DNA of 64,000 nucleotides from Bacteroidetes bacterium 37-13 (GTDB lineage Bacteria; Bacteroidota; Bacteroidia; Chitinophagales; LD1): NCBI GenBank assembly GCA_001897535.1, contig MKTC01000023.1, positions 1 to 64,000 of the forward strand, read 5' to 3'. Shown piece by piece: positions 7,117 to 16,352 of this stretch (position 1 is its first letter; each line of letters starts with the position of its first letter). The notes under the pieces were generated by a model. It saw only the letters and a program-made list of their open reading frames with translations, ran no database searches and was not told where the DNA came from. The position numbers and the translations under genes were made by a program.

Positions 7117-8631
7117 TTAAGCTTGTTTTTCAGGCTTCATTTGTGGGAACAAAAGCACTTCTTGAATGCTTGCTTGGTTGGTAAGCAACATACACAAACG
7201 GTCTATTCCGATGCCAATTCCGGAGGTTGGCGGCATTCCATATTCTAAAGCGCGAAGAAAATCTTGGTCAATAAACATGGCTTCATCATCACCGCGTTCC
7301 ATAAGCTTTGCTTGCTCTTCAAAACGGGCGCGTTGGTCAATTGGGTCGTTTAATTCGCTATAAGCATTGGCAATTTCTTTTCCGTTTATCATCAGCTCAA
7401 AACGCTCTACCAAACCCGGTTTGCTGCGGTGTTTTTTTGTGAGTGGACTCATTTCAACCGGATAATCTATAATAAAAGTTGGTTGCACAAACTTCTTTTC
7501 ACATAGCTCGCTGAAGAGTTCATCTATCAATTTCCCTTTTCCCATGGTGGCATCAACTTCCAAGCGGTGCTTTTTGCAGAGCTCGCGCAGTTGGTCTTCG
7601 TTCATTGCGCTAATATCTACTCCGGTAGCTTCGGTAATAGCATCAATAATTCCTATGCGTTTAAATGGTGCTTTAAAACTCACAATATTATCGCCAACAG
7701 GCACATCGGTGGTGCCGTGAAGTTTCAGTGCAATTTTTTCAAACAACTGCTCTGTAAAATCCATCATCCAAAAATAATCTTTGTAAGCCACATAAAATTC
7801 AAGTACGGTAAATTCAGGATTGTGGGTTCTGTCCATTCCTTCATTTCTAAAGTTTCGGCTAAATTCATACACAAATTCAAAGCCGCCTACAATCAATCTT
7901 TTTAAATAAAGTTCGTTGGCAATACGCAAATAAAATTCAGTATCTAAAGCATTGTGATGTGTAATAAATGGCCGAGCGGCTGCTCCTCCCGGAATGTTTT
8001 GTAAAACTGGCGTATCAACTTCTATTCCGCCATGTTCGTTCAGATAATCACGGATGGTTTTAATTATTTGTGTGCGTTTTAAAAACGTATCGCGCACACC
8101 TTGGTTCACAATTAAATCCACATATCGCTGGCGATAGCGCAATTCCGGGTCGCTGAAAGAATCGTAAATTTCACCATCTTTTTCTTTCACTATTGGCAGC
8201 GGTTTCAGCGATTTTGAAAGGAAAGTAAATTCATGAACGTGAATAGAAGTTTCACCGGTTTTGGTTTTAAAAACCTTGCCTTTTATGCCAATAAAATCTC
8301 CAATATCTAATAGTTTTTTAAATACTTCGTCCCAAAGTGTAGAGTCTTCACCGCGTTGTAAATCATTTTTAGAAACATAAAGTTGAATTCTGCCGTGTTG
8401 GTCTTCTAAAACTGCAAATGCTGCTTTTCCCATCAAGCGAATTGCCATTATTCTGCCTGCAATAGAAACGTGCCATTCCGCTTCACCTTCTTCGCCTTTA
8501 AAAGTGCTGAGAATTTGTTTTGAAGTAGCATTTACTTCGTATAAAGCAGCAGGATAGGCTTCAATTCCTAAACGTTCAAATTCTTTTAGCTTTTCTCTTC
8601 TTACTATTTCTTGTTCACTTAGTTGGCTCAT
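7117..8631 (-). CDS. lysS: Lysyl-tRNA synthetase, class II
   Basis: 504 aa, full length. It charges tRNA-Lys with lysine in the cytoplasm. The N-terminal OB-fold anticodon-binding domain covers about residues 55-160 ([21 protein letters not shown]). The class II core includes motif 2 ([20 protein letters not shown]) and motif 3 ([14 protein letters not shown]). The [16 protein letters not shown] block is typical of LysS. ATG 8631 is the usual family start. A TATTTTCG promoter-like element lies about 70 bp upstream. The gene marks the left edge of conserved chromosome next to the accessory island, and its 3' end is 53 bp from the right REP-like hairpin. Confidence 0.97.
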   Translation of the reverse strand: MSQLSEQEIVRREKLKEFERLGIEAYPAALYEVNATSKQILSTFKGEEGEAEWHVSIAGRIMAIRLMGKAAFAVLEDQHGRIQLYVSKNDLQRGEDSTLWDEVFKKLLDIGDFIGIKGKVFKTKTGETSIHVHEFTFLSKSLKPLPIVKEKDGEIYDSFSDPELRYRQRYVDLIVNQGVRDTFLKRTQIIKTIRDYLNEHGGIEVDTPVLQNIPGGAAARPFITHHNALDTEFYLRIANELYLKRLIVGGFEFVYEFSRNFRNEGMDRTHNPEFTVLEFYVAYKDYFWMMDFTEQLFEKIALKLHGTTDVPVGDNIVSFKAPFKRIGIIDAITEATGVDISAMNEDQLRELCKKHRLEVDATMGKGKLIDELFSELCEKKFVQPTFIIDYPVEMSPLTKKHRSKPGLVERFELMINGKEIANAYSELNDPIDQRARFEEQAKLMERGDDEAMFIDQDFLRALEYGMPPTSGIGIGIDRLCMLLTNQASIQEVLLFPQMKPEKQA

Positions 8632-8699
8632 TATTTATTTTAATTTTTAAATGCCATAGTTTTTATGGCGCTGTAATAATATATCTTTAAAATTGCGGG

Positions 8700-8707
8700 C
8701 GAAAATA
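8700..8707 (-). promoter_or_regulatory. Candidate lysS promoter -7 element
   Basis: TATTTTCG on the minus strand fits the Bacteroidota TAnnTTTG/TAnnTTCG -7 consensus and lies 69 bp before the lysS ATG. No clear -33 TTTG box is visible at the expected spacing. Confidence 0.4.
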
Positions 8708-8767
8708 AGCCTTCGCTTCACTTAATGGTAATTCTATTTTTATTTACGTACTAATTTTTCTAAACAG

Positions 8768-9817
8768 TTGAAAAAAATATTGTTAGCGCTTCCTGCTTTT
8801 GTGTTTTGGTGCATCACCGAATTGCGCAACTATTTTTTCGATAAAAAAGTAATAAAGCGCGTAACTTTTCAATTGCCTTTAATCGGAATTGGAAATTTGA
8901 ACATGGGCGGAACCGGCAAATCGCCTTTGGTGGAATGGCTGCTTGAAAATTTTTCACATGAATTTAAAATGGCAGTTTTAAGCCGCGGCTACGGAAGAAA
9001 ATCTCGAGGTTTTCAAGTGGTAGAAACTACTTCAAACTATAAACAAAGCGGTGACGAACCATTGCTTTTTAAGTGGAAATTTCCGCAAGTTCCGGTTTGC
9101 TTGAGCGAAGATAGAGTGGTTGGTGTGCCAATGCTGTTAGGCGAATTTCCGGAAACAGAAGCGATAATATTAGATGATGTTTTTCAGCATCGCGCCATAA
9201 AGCCGGGGTTAATGTTGCTCACCACCGAATACGAAAATTTATTTACGCGCGATTCTATTTTTCCATTGGGTTGGCTGCGCGAAGACAAAAAAAATTATCA
9301 CCGTGCCGATATAATTTTAGTAACCAAATGTCCTGAAAATCTTTCGCAACAAGAAGCCGATAAAATTAGAAATGAAATAAACCCCTTTCCGTATCAGCAG
9401 CTTTATTTTACTGCTTTTGAGTATGGGCAATTGAATGAATTAAACAATCAACCGCTTCCTGAAAAGTATAGCAATGTTTTGTTGCTCACAGGCATTGCAA
9501 ATGCTAAACCGCTACAAACTTTTTTCGAGAAATTTGGCAAAACAGTTTTTGAAATGAACTTTGCAGACCACCACAGTTTCAGTAAATACAATTTGGAGCA
9601 ACTACACGAAATGAAAATCAATCTACCTCCCGATACTATTATTGTTACTACCGAAAAAGATGCTGTGCGCTTGATAGAATTTAAAGAATGGTTTGTTCAA
9701 AATAAATTTCAATTATTTATACAGCCCGTTAGGCATCATTTTCTTTTTAATGCGGCACAAGAATTTTCAAATAATATTCGCACCTTTATTCAAGCAACTA
9801 CCGAAAAAAATTCTTGA
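8768..9817 (+). CDS. lpxK: Tetraacyldisaccharide 4'-kinase (lipid A biosynthesis)
   Basis: 349 aa. It phosphorylates the 4' position of the tetraacyldisaccharide lipid A precursor at the inner membrane. The P-loop GNLNMGGTGKSP is at about residues 42-53, LSRGYGRKSRGF follows, and DDVFQHRA is the family's conserved acidic/His segment. The hydrophobic N-terminal helix (ILLALPAFVFW) fits membrane association. The start is TTG 8768 (MKKILLALP); no upstream ATG exists in frame, and the N-terminus aligns naturally with LpxK. The stop overlaps the punA start by one base (TGATG), so the two are translationally coupled. Confidence 0.93.
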   Translation: MKKILLALPAFVFWCITELRNYFFDKKVIKRVTFQLPLIGIGNLNMGGTGKSPLVEWLLENFSHEFKMAVLSRGYGRKSRGFQVVETTSNYKQSGDEPLLFKWKFPQVPVCLSEDRVVGVPMLLGEFPETEAIILDDVFQHRAIKPGLMLLTTEYENLFTRDSIFPLGWLREDKKNYHRADIILVTKCPENLSQQEADKIRNEINPFPYQQLYFTAFEYGQLNELNNQPLPEKYSNVLLLTGIANAKPLQTFFEKFGKTVFEMNFADHHSFSKYNLEQLHEMKINLPPDTIIVTTEKDAVRLIEFKEWFVQNKFQLFIQPVRHHFLFNAAQEFSNNIRTFIQATTEKNS

Positions 9818-10641
9818 TGGAAAACATGTTAGAAAAGATAGAAGCTACTGCTTCGTTTATTAAAAAAAGAATAGAACAGAACTATAGCTGCGGCATCATT
9901 TTGGGTTCAGGTTTAGGCAACTTATCACAAGAAATTGATGTGCATTTGCAATTGCCTTATGAAGAAATTCCAAACTTTCCGGTATCAACAGTTCAAGGTC
10001 ATTCCGGAGCTTTAATTTTTGGAGAATTGGGAGGTAAAAATGTAATTGCCATGAGCGGCAGATTTCATTATTACGAAGGCTATTCGATGCAAGAAGTTGT
10101 TTTTCCTGTTCGCGTAATGAAAGCCTTGGGCGTGTCGCATTTGTTTGTTTCCAATGCTTCCGGTGGAATGAATGAAAATTTTGAGGTAGGAGATTTAATG
10201 ATTATTCGCGATCATATTTATTTGCAACCGGAGCACCCTTTGCGTGGCAGAAATGAAAATTCTTTAGGTCCGCGTTTTCCCAATATGAGCGAACCTTACA
10301 ATCGCGAAATGATAAGAATGGCATTAGACATTGCATTGGAAAACGATATTAAATGCCATACCGGAGTTTATGTTGGCGTGCAAGGCCCCACATTTGAAAC
10401 ACCTGCTGAATACAAAATGTATTTTCTAATTGGAGGCGATGCCGTAGGCATGAGCACCACACCGGAAGTAGTGGTTGCCAAACATGGCGGCATGGAAGTT
10501 TTTGCCATTTCGGTAATTAGCGATATGGGCTATCCACCAGAAAAAGCAGATGATGTGAGCCACGAATTTGTGCTTGAAAAAGCTAAGGCTGCCGAGCCAA
10601 GTATGCGAAAAATTATTGTTGAATTGCTGAAAAAGATTTGA
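9817..10641 (+). CDS. punA: Purine nucleoside phosphorylase
   Basis: About 274 aa from ATG 9817; the track start at 9814 is one codon earlier. It cleaves purine nucleosides with phosphate to base plus ribose-1-phosphate (trimeric PNP class). Motifs visible are GIILGSGLGNL, STVQGHSGALIFGEL, MSGRFHYYEGY, GVYVGVQGPTFETPAEY and the substrate-specificity segment AVGMSTTPEVVVAKHGG. The start overlaps the lpxK stop by one base, and the stop overlaps the next ORF's TTG start, so lpxK-punA-porin form a tight operon, an arrangement also seen in other Bacteroidota. Confidence 0.95.
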   Translation: MENMLEKIEATASFIKKRIEQNYSCGIILGSGLGNLSQEIDVHLQLPYEEIPNFPVSTVQGHSGALIFGELGGKNVIAMSGRFHYYEGYSMQEVVFPVRVMKALGVSHLFVSNASGGMNENFEVGDLMIIRDHIYLQPEHPLRGRNENSLGPRFPNMSEPYNREMIRMALDIALENDIKCHTGVYVGVQGPTFETPAEYKMYFLIGGDAVGMSTTPEVVVAKHGGMEVFAISVISDMGYPPEKADDVSHEFVLEKAKAAEPSMRKIIVELLKKI

Positions 10642-12593
10642 GTTTAGTAACACATTTTTTTGGAGAAAAAATTAGTGCTATCAAGTATTTTAAATACTTG
10701 CAGAATGGTTTTCTTTTTGCCTTACTTTTTTTGTTTTCACAATTTGCAATTTCACAAACAGATTCAATTACAAAATCTAAATGGCGCTCCATTAATGATA
10801 CTTGGACACATTATTCCGAGCCTGATATTCGCTACGGCATAGATTCCAGTATCATAAATTTAGAAGAGTTCAATGCCATGCAGCGCAGCGGCAGCGAATA
10901 TTTGAATATTGGCAACACCGGAAGTGCGGCTTATCCATTAGTGTTTTCTCCTTTTCGGTTTAGAGGTTTTAATGTTGGCTTTAATCAGTTTGAAGCATAT
11001 CGCTATACGTTCGATAGCACTCGAATATATCATGTAATGCGTCCGTTTTCGCATATAGAATATATTGTAGGGCAAAAGGTAGAGCAGTATTTTAAAGGGA
11101 AATTTGCGGGGCAATTGAAGCAACAGTTTCAATTTGGTGTAGATTTTACACGCTACAACAGTCGCGGCACTTATGTGAATCAAAGTACAAACGTGAATGG
11201 TTTCACGCTTTACGGTTTTTATGAACCACCCAAACGGAATTATTCCATACAAACAATTCTATTGCTAAACCTTGCTAAGGTAAAAGAAAATGGCGGTGTT
11301 GATGATGTAGATGTGTTTGCAAAGAACAGTACATTTTTTACTAAAGAATTAGTGCCGGTAAAATCGCAGAATGCAAAAAATGATTACACCGAAGTGCGCT
11401 GGATGGCACGTGGTGCTTATCATTTCGGCAAGTATCAAAATATAAAGAAAGATACAGCAACATTAAAGATAAAAGTACCAACTTTTAAAATTGGTTATGA
11501 AATTGGCACAGGAATGCAGCGCTTTAAATATTTAGACCTTGCACCTGATTCTGCTTATTACGGTTCATTTTGGGCAGGCAAAGATTCTATTCGATACGAT
11601 TTGAATATTACTCATTTCTCGAATGCGGCATTCATGGAGTTTACGGGGCAGTTTGCTAAAAATGATACCGTAATAAAACAAACAAACTTCAGGGCTTCGG
11701 CTTCGCTGCATTACGATATTTATTCTATAAAAGAAATGTCGGGAAAGAATTGGTTTGGCAATTTTTATGTGAAAGGCGCAGTGCAAAATAACCCACTTGC
11801 AAAGTCGAAGATTCTCTATAAAGCGGCAGTGGAATATTATATGTTTGGCTATAACCAAAATGATTTATTGGTTGATGGAAGTGTAGGCTATAATTTCGGG
11901 AAGTTTGGTAGGGTAGAAGCGGTAGTAAATTATCACCTCACCGAAGCACCATTTATTTGGCAGCATTACAGTAGCCGAAGCGAATTGTGGTTAAATAATT
12001 TCCCAAAAAAAAACGTACTTTCCTTTGGCGGCAGCTATGGCTTTCAGCATAAGATAATTTCTGTTTTTGCCGATGCGAAGTATAATTATGTAAAGAATTG
12101 GTTCTATTTTAAATCTATTGCTTCGCCTTCGGTTGATAATGCCGATGCCAATATTTTAGTGTTGCATATTGGCAATAAATTTGGTATCAAAGGTTTTCAT
12201 TTAGATAATGATGTATGGTTTCAACCGGTGGTAAATAGCAACTCAATTCGTTTGCCAATGTGGGTTACACGCCATAGCATGTATTATGAAATGAGAATCT
12301 TTAAGAAGAAATTATGGTTTAGTACAGGTTTTGATTTGCGCTACAATAGCCCGTTTTTTGGTAATGAATATTTTCCTTTAACAGGGCAGTGGGTTTTACA
12401 AAATTCTAACCAACTAACTTTTTATCCGGTACTGGATTGGTTCTTAAATTTAAAAGTGAAATGGTTTAGAGTTACTGCAAAAGTTGCGAATATTAGTTCT
12501 GCTTTTGGGCCAAAAGGATATTACACTGCGCCAAATTATCCGGCAGCAGATTTAGCTTTTAAGATGGGTGTGGCTTGGCGCTTTTTTGAATAG
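10638..12593 (+). CDS. Putative porin (Porin_10 family outer-membrane beta-barrel)
   Basis: 651 aa by the ORF. After a hydrophobic signal-like stretch (GFLFALLFLFSQFAIS) comes the Porin_10-type segment with TKSKWRSINDTW, LGNTGSAAYPLVF-like and RFRGFNVGFNQFEAYRY, then long alternating aromatic beta strands to a terminal FKMGVAWRFF, a typical beta-barrel end. It probably forms an outer-membrane channel of unknown substrate. The TTG 10638 start overlaps the punA stop, but gives 30 residues before the signal helix. TTG 10698 (QNGFLFALLF) would give a more conventional signal peptide, so the true start is uncertain. Confidence 0.8.
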   Translation: MSLVTHFFGEKISAIKYFKYLQNGFLFALLFLFSQFAISQTDSITKSKWRSINDTWTHYSEPDIRYGIDSSIINLEEFNAMQRSGSEYLNIGNTGSAAYPLVFSPFRFRGFNVGFNQFEAYRYTFDSTRIYHVMRPFSHIEYIVGQKVEQYFKGKFAGQLKQQFQFGVDFTRYNSRGTYVNQSTNVNGFTLYGFYEPPKRNYSIQTILLLNLAKVKENGGVDDVDVFAKNSTFFTKELVPVKSQNAKNDYTEVRWMARGAYHFGKYQNIKKDTATLKIKVPTFKIGYEIGTGMQRFKYLDLAPDSAYYGSFWAGKDSIRYDLNITHFSNAAFMEFTGQFAKNDTVIKQTNFRASASLHYDIYSIKEMSGKNWFGNFYVKGAVQNNPLAKSKILYKAAVEYYMFGYNQNDLLVDGSVGYNFGKFGRVEAVVNYHLTEAPFIWQHYSSRSELWLNNFPKKNVLSFGGSYGFQHKIISVFADAKYNYVKNWFYFKSIASPSVDNADANILVLHIGNKFGIKGFHLDNDVWFQPVVNSNSIRLPMWVTRHSMYYEMRIFKKKLWFSTGFDLRYNSPFFGNEYFPLTGQWVLQNSNQLTFYPVLDWFLNLKVKWFRVTAKVANISSAFGPKGYYTAPNYPAADLAFKMGVAWRFFE

Positions 12594-12603
12594 TTTTTAA
12601 GTG

Positions 12604-13848
12604 CTATTCGTCTAAATTATATTCCTTAATTTTTCGGTACAAAGTTCTTTCCGAAATACCTAAATCCGCAGCCGCATCTCTACGTTTGTTACGATGTTTT
12701 TTTAGCGCTTTTACAATCAATTCGAGTTCTTTATCTACCAGCGATAGGTTTTCTTCTACTGTTTCATGTTCATGGAAAACAGTAGGCTTCTCGCTAATAA
12801 TTACTTGATGATTTTCGGGTGAAATAATTACCGGCTGCGGATTTATATTTCTTTGAAAAGCTACAGGCTCAGGAATACTTCTTTCTTCGAAAGAATTAGA
12901 AGAAACGCCACCTTTGGCAATATCGAAAACAAAATGTTTTAAATCGTTTAAATCTTTTTTTAAGTCAAAAATAAGTTTGTACAAAATTTCACGCTCAGTG
13001 AAACCGTTGCCGGAATTATTTTCAAATCCACCTGAATTTGATAACACTACAGGCAATTTATTTTCTGCAATATCAGGAACAATAGAAATGAGTTGAGCTG
13101 CTGAAATATCTCTTTCTGTGGCTAAAATGCTCACTTGTTCTGCTACATTTTTAAGCTGGCGCACATTGCCCGGCCAAGTATATTTTAAAATAAGTTGTTG
13201 TGCTTCCGGCATTAATCGAATAGGTGTTATTCTATGCCTTTCAGCAAAATCTATACAGAACTTTCTAAATAATAAACCAATGTCATCACCTCTTTCGCGA
13301 AGCGGTGGAATAAAAATAGGCACAGTGCTTAAGCGGTAATATAAATCTTCGCGAAAGCGGCCTGCACTTACTGCATGTTGTAAATTTACATTGGTTGCAG
13401 CTACTACTCGCACATCGGTTTTTATTACCTTGCTGGAACCTACGCGGATAAACTCTCCGGTTTCTAACACGCGCAATAAACGTGCTTGTGTTCCATGTGG
13501 CAATTCTCCAACTTCATCTAAAAAAATAGTTCCTCCAGCAACAGTTTCAAAGTAGCCTTTGCGTTGGTCGCTGGCTCCTGTAAACGAGCCTTTTTCGTGC
13601 CCAAACAATTCTGAATCTATTGTGCCTTCGGGTATTGCACCGCAGTTTACAGCAATAAACGGATTATGTTTTCGACTTCCTAACTGGTGAATAATTTGTG
13701 AAAAAACTTCTTTTCCCACACCGCTTTCACCTGTAATGAGTACAGTGAGATTGGTAGATGCCACGCGCTCTGCAATACTTATTGCATGGTTGAGTGCAGG
13801 TGCATTTCCAATTATTCCGAAACGGTTTTTAATAGTTTGTAACTCCAT
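12604..13848 (-). CDS. Sigma-54-dependent transcriptional activator without receiver domain
   Basis: 414 aa. The AAA+ domain starts almost at the N-terminus: Walker A GESGVGKE (40-47), the sigma-54 contact loop as GSFTGA (87-92, Ser in place of the usual Ala), Walker B GGTIFLDEVGEL and WPGNVRQLKN. A linker of about 110 residues leads to a Fis-type helix-turn-helix (RDAAADLGISERTLYRKIKEY). No response-regulator domain precedes the AAA+ domain, so activity is set by expression, a partner, or the linker. It is transcribed divergently from the DUF1573 gene across a 171-bp region holding an inverted repeat. Confidence 0.93.
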   Translation of the reverse strand: MELQTIKNRFGIIGNAPALNHAISIAERVASTNLTVLITGESGVGKEVFSQIIHQLGSRKHNPFIAVNCGAIPEGTIDSELFGHEKGSFTGASDQRKGYFETVAGGTIFLDEVGELPHGTQARLLRVLETGEFIRVGSSKVIKTDVRVVAATNVNLQHAVSAGRFREDLYYRLSTVPIFIPPLRERGDDIGLLFRKFCIDFAERHRITPIRLMPEAQQLILKYTWPGNVRQLKNVAEQVSILATERDISAAQLISIVPDIAENKLPVVLSNSGGFENNSGNGFTEREILYKLIFDLKKDLNDLKHFVFDIAKGGVSSNSFEERSIPEPVAFQRNINPQPVIISPENHQVIISEKPTVFHEHETVEENLSLVDKELELIVKALKKHRNKRRDAAADLGISERTLYRKIKEYNLDE

Positions 13849-13881
13849 AAACAGTTGTGCAAACCAATCGAAACTTTTTTA

Positions 13882-13902
13882 TAGTGCAAAATATCGTTGC
13901 AC
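13882..13902. promoter_or_regulatory. Inverted repeat in divergent promoter region
   Basis: AGTGCAA-AATATCG-TTGCACT, a perfect 7-bp inverted repeat with a 7-bp spacer, lies 34 bp upstream of the sigma-54 activator start and between two divergent genes. Fis-type HTH proteins bind dyad sites, so this is a candidate operator, possibly for autoregulation. Only the dyad is seen directly. Confidence 0.4.
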
Positions 13903-13969
13903 TTTATAGTAATTTAATGTAGTAAATGCAGTTTGTCATTTTATTGTCATTTTAAATGATGTTAAGGGA

Positions 13970-14001
13970 TTTGAGCAATACTACTTCCTGCTATATCTTC
14001 G
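13970..14001 (+). promoter_or_regulatory. Candidate promoter for DUF1573 gene
   Basis: TTTG at 13970-13973 and TATCTTCG at 13994-14001 are separated by 20 bp, matching the Bacteroidota -33 TTTG / -7 TAnnTTTG arrangement with one substitution. The ATG follows 18 bp later, preceded by AAAGGAAA. Confidence 0.55.
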
Positions 14002-14019
14002 CTTAAAATTCTAAAGGAA

Positions 14020-14484
14020 ATGAACAAAGTTTTACTTGCACTTACTTTATTTTTAGCTACTTCACTTGTGTCTCAAGCACAAGAAAAAAAAGTGGAAACC
14101 AAAGCAAATCCAAATGCTCCGGTGTTTAAATTTCAAGAGGAAATTTTTGACTTTGGCGAAATTCCCGAAGGTCCGCAAGTAACACACGAATTTAAGTTTA
14201 AAAATATTGGTAAAGAGCCATTGGTACTTGCAAATGTGAAAGCAAGTTGTGGTTGCACTACACCAAGTTGGCCAAAAGAACCGGTATTGCCCGGCAAAGA
14301 ATCTTCTGTAACAGCAACTTACAATACTCAAGGCCGCGTTGGTCCGTTCACTAAAGCTATTTCTATTACTTCAAACGCCAGCGAAGCAGTAAAAGTTATT
14401 TCCATAAAAGGAACTGTTCTTAGCCCTGAACAAGAAAAATCTGTTCCTGTGAAAACGCCTGCTCTAATGATGGCTCCAAAGTAG
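14020..14484 (+). CDS. Secreted DUF1573 protein
   Basis: 154 aa. A signal peptide (MNKVLLALTLFLATSLVSQAQ) is followed by a DUF1573 domain: FDFGEIPEGPQVTHEFKFKN, then ASCGCTTPSWPKEPVLPGK, the Cys-Gly-Cys signature of the family, and an Ig-like strand series to ISIKGTVL. DUF1573 proteins are abundant periplasmic or exported Bacteroidota proteins with an immunoglobulin-like (ASH/MSP-like) fold and no settled function. A second DUF1573 protein lies at 40952-41395. It is probably transcribed alone from the promoter just upstream. Confidence 0.9.
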   Translation: MNKVLLALTLFLATSLVSQAQEKKVETKANPNAPVFKFQEEIFDFGEIPEGPQVTHEFKFKNIGKEPLVLANVKASCGCTTPSWPKEPVLPGKESSVTATYNTQGRVGPFTKAISITSNASEAVKVISIKGTVLSPEQEKSVPVKTPALMMAPK

Positions 14485-14579
14485 TCCGCTACTTTTTCTA
14501 ACTGTTTTTTGGAGGAATATTTTGGGAATAATTTAAAAGTTGCGTTTTAAATTATTAGAATATTTATCTGCTCCTAAAT

Positions 14580-14587
14580 TAGCTTTG
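14580..14587 (+). promoter_or_regulatory. Candidate promoter -7 element for FAD monooxygenase gene
   Basis: TAGCTTTG is an exact TAnnTTTG match 28 bp before the ATG at 14616. A -33 TTTG at the ideal distance is not clear. Confidence 0.45.
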
Positions 14588-14615
14588 CGTTTTGCAAAAT
14601 GGCTAAAAATTAGGT

Positions 14616-15749
14616 ATGCAAACTGAAGATAGATTTACAATAATAGGAGCGGGAATAGGCGGACTCACAGCCGCTTTGGCATTAAAGCAAGCTGGGCTTC
14701 AACCATTGATTTATGAAAGCGCTCCCGAAATAAAACCGGTTGGAGCCGGTATTCTTTTAGCAAGCAATGCCATGCAAGTTTTTGATAAATTGGGTGTGCG
14801 CGGTAAAATTGAAAATGCAGGCTGCAAAGTTTCAAAAATTAGAATTACAGATGCAAAACTCACTACAATTTCAGAATCGGAACTTGAGAAATTTGAACAG
14901 CAATTTGGTGTTTACAATGTTGCCATTCATCGTGCTGATTTGCAGAAAATTTTGGCTGAAGAAATTGGGTTTCAAAATATTCAACTTTCAAAAAGGCTAT
15001 TAAATATAGAAAGCGGAAACACGTTGAAACTAATATTCGATTATGGAACTTCTGTGCAAAGCGATGTTGTGATAGCTGCTGATGGCATAAAATCTTTGGT
15101 GAGAAATAAAGTTTTCAATACTGGCACTTTAAGAGATTCTACACAGAGATGTTGGCGTGGTGTTTGTGAAATTGAATTGCCTACGAACTACAATCAAGTT
15201 GCTATTGAAGCATGGGGAAAAGGCAAACGTTTCGGGTTTGTGAAGATTAGCGAGAAGAAAATTTATTGGTATGCAGTTATCAATGAATCGCTGATGCGGA
15301 AAGCAAGCCTTGGAGAGTTATTTCAAGAATTTCATGAAGATGTTTTACATATTATTTCACGAACTCCGGAAGATAAAATTTTTTATAGTGAAATATTTGA
15401 TTTGCAACCAATAACACAGTGGCAAAAAGGAAAGGTCTGTTTACTGGGTGATGCAGCGCACGCAACAACTCCCAACATGGGGCAAGGTGCTTGCCAAGCA
15501 ATAGAAGATGCGTACACACTCGGTAAATTGTTTCAAGAAGCGAAAAGCACAGAAGATGTTTTTGCCAAGTATGAAAAACTCCGAATAAAAAAGGCACACT
15601 TTGTAGTAAACACAAGTTGGCAAATTGGCAAAATTGCACACTATGAAAATGACTTTGCTATTTGGTTTAGAAATTTCATTGTGAAGTCAATTCCTAAATC
15701 AATAAACGAAAAGCAGCTTCAAAAAGTTTTTGATATTAGCTATGTGTAG
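14616..15749 (+). CDS. FAD-dependent monooxygenase (PHBH fold)
   Basis: 377 aa, close to the length of single-component aromatic hydroxylases and urate hydroxylase-like enzymes. The FAD-binding GxGxxG is in FTIIGAGIGGLTAALAL at the N-terminus, the DG motif is in VVIAADGIKSLVRNK, and the second FAD motif is LLGDAAHATTPNMGQGACQAIEDA. The enzyme would use NAD(P)H and O2 to hydroxylate a small substrate, which cannot be determined here. There is no signal peptide, so it is cytoplasmic. It stands alone between two intergenic gaps (131 and 212 bp); I see nothing specific in the latter. Confidence 0.88.
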   Translation: MQTEDRFTIIGAGIGGLTAALALKQAGLQPLIYESAPEIKPVGAGILLASNAMQVFDKLGVRGKIENAGCKVSKIRITDAKLTTISESELEKFEQQFGVYNVAIHRADLQKILAEEIGFQNIQLSKRLLNIESGNTLKLIFDYGTSVQSDVVIAADGIKSLVRNKVFNTGTLRDSTQRCWRGVCEIELPTNYNQVAIEAWGKGKRFGFVKISEKKIYWYAVINESLMRKASLGELFQEFHEDVLHIISRTPEDKIFYSEIFDLQPITQWQKGKVCLLGDAAHATTPNMGQGACQAIEDAYTLGKLFQEAKSTEDVFAKYEKLRIKKAHFVVNTSWQIGKIAHYENDFAIWFRNFIVKSIPKSINEKQLQKVFDISYV

Positions 15750-15961
15750 AAAGTGATGCAGGAGTATATTGTAATTTCTACTTTGCTTGATATTTTGAAA
15801 ATTATCTTTTTGTAATTTCTTGAATAACAGTTTGCGACTCGCTCAAAAACAAGCAATTCTATTTTATGTTTGTTAGGCGAAAGCGAACCAACAATCTTTC
15901 TTAATTCTTAGGCGCTGTAATTGCCAAACATTACATTAGCACTTTCATAAAAAGAATACCA

Positions 15962-16312
15962 ATGGATAGCAGGCGACAACAAAAAATAGGAATGTTAATG
16001 AAGGAAGAATTTTCTTCTTTATTAAATAAAGATTACAAAGTTCTTTTTGGCAAAGGTTTAATAAGTGTAACAAACGTAAAAGTTACATCAGACCTTTCTA
16101 TTGCACGATTTTACTTGAGCATTTTTAATGTTGAAGATAAGGAAGAAACGCTTAAGAGATTTAGAGAACTCACTGCTGAATTTAGAGGAAAGTTGGGAGG
16201 AAAACTCCGCCATCAGTTGCGCAAAATTCCTGAATTTGAGTTTTATATAGATGAAACTTTAGATTATGTATTTCACATGGAGCAAGTGCTTAAAGATTTG
16301 AAAAAAGAATAA
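15962..16312 (+). CDS. rbfA: Ribosome-binding factor A
   Basis: 116 aa, normal length. RbfA binds the 30S subunit and helps mature the 5' end of 16S rRNA. The KH-like fold is recognisable from MDSRRQQKIGMLMKEEFSSLL, ISVTNVKVTSDLSIARFYLSIF and LRHQLRKIPEFEFYIDETLDY. The ATG at 15962 is well placed. The gene is followed 40 bp later by a 2-oxoacid oxidoreductase subunit and precedes a LolC/E-like permease; rbfA next to such a permease is a familiar Bacteroidota neighbourhood, with korA inserted between them here. Confidence 0.95.
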   Translation: MDSRRQQKIGMLMKEEFSSLLNKDYKVLFGKGLISVTNVKVTSDLSIARFYLSIFNVEDKEETLKRFRELTAEFRGKLGGKLRHQLRKIPEFEFYIDETLDYVFHMEQVLKDLKKE

Positions 16313-16352
16313 AGCAACTTGGCTTTTACAAAATATTATTGCTTAAATTATC

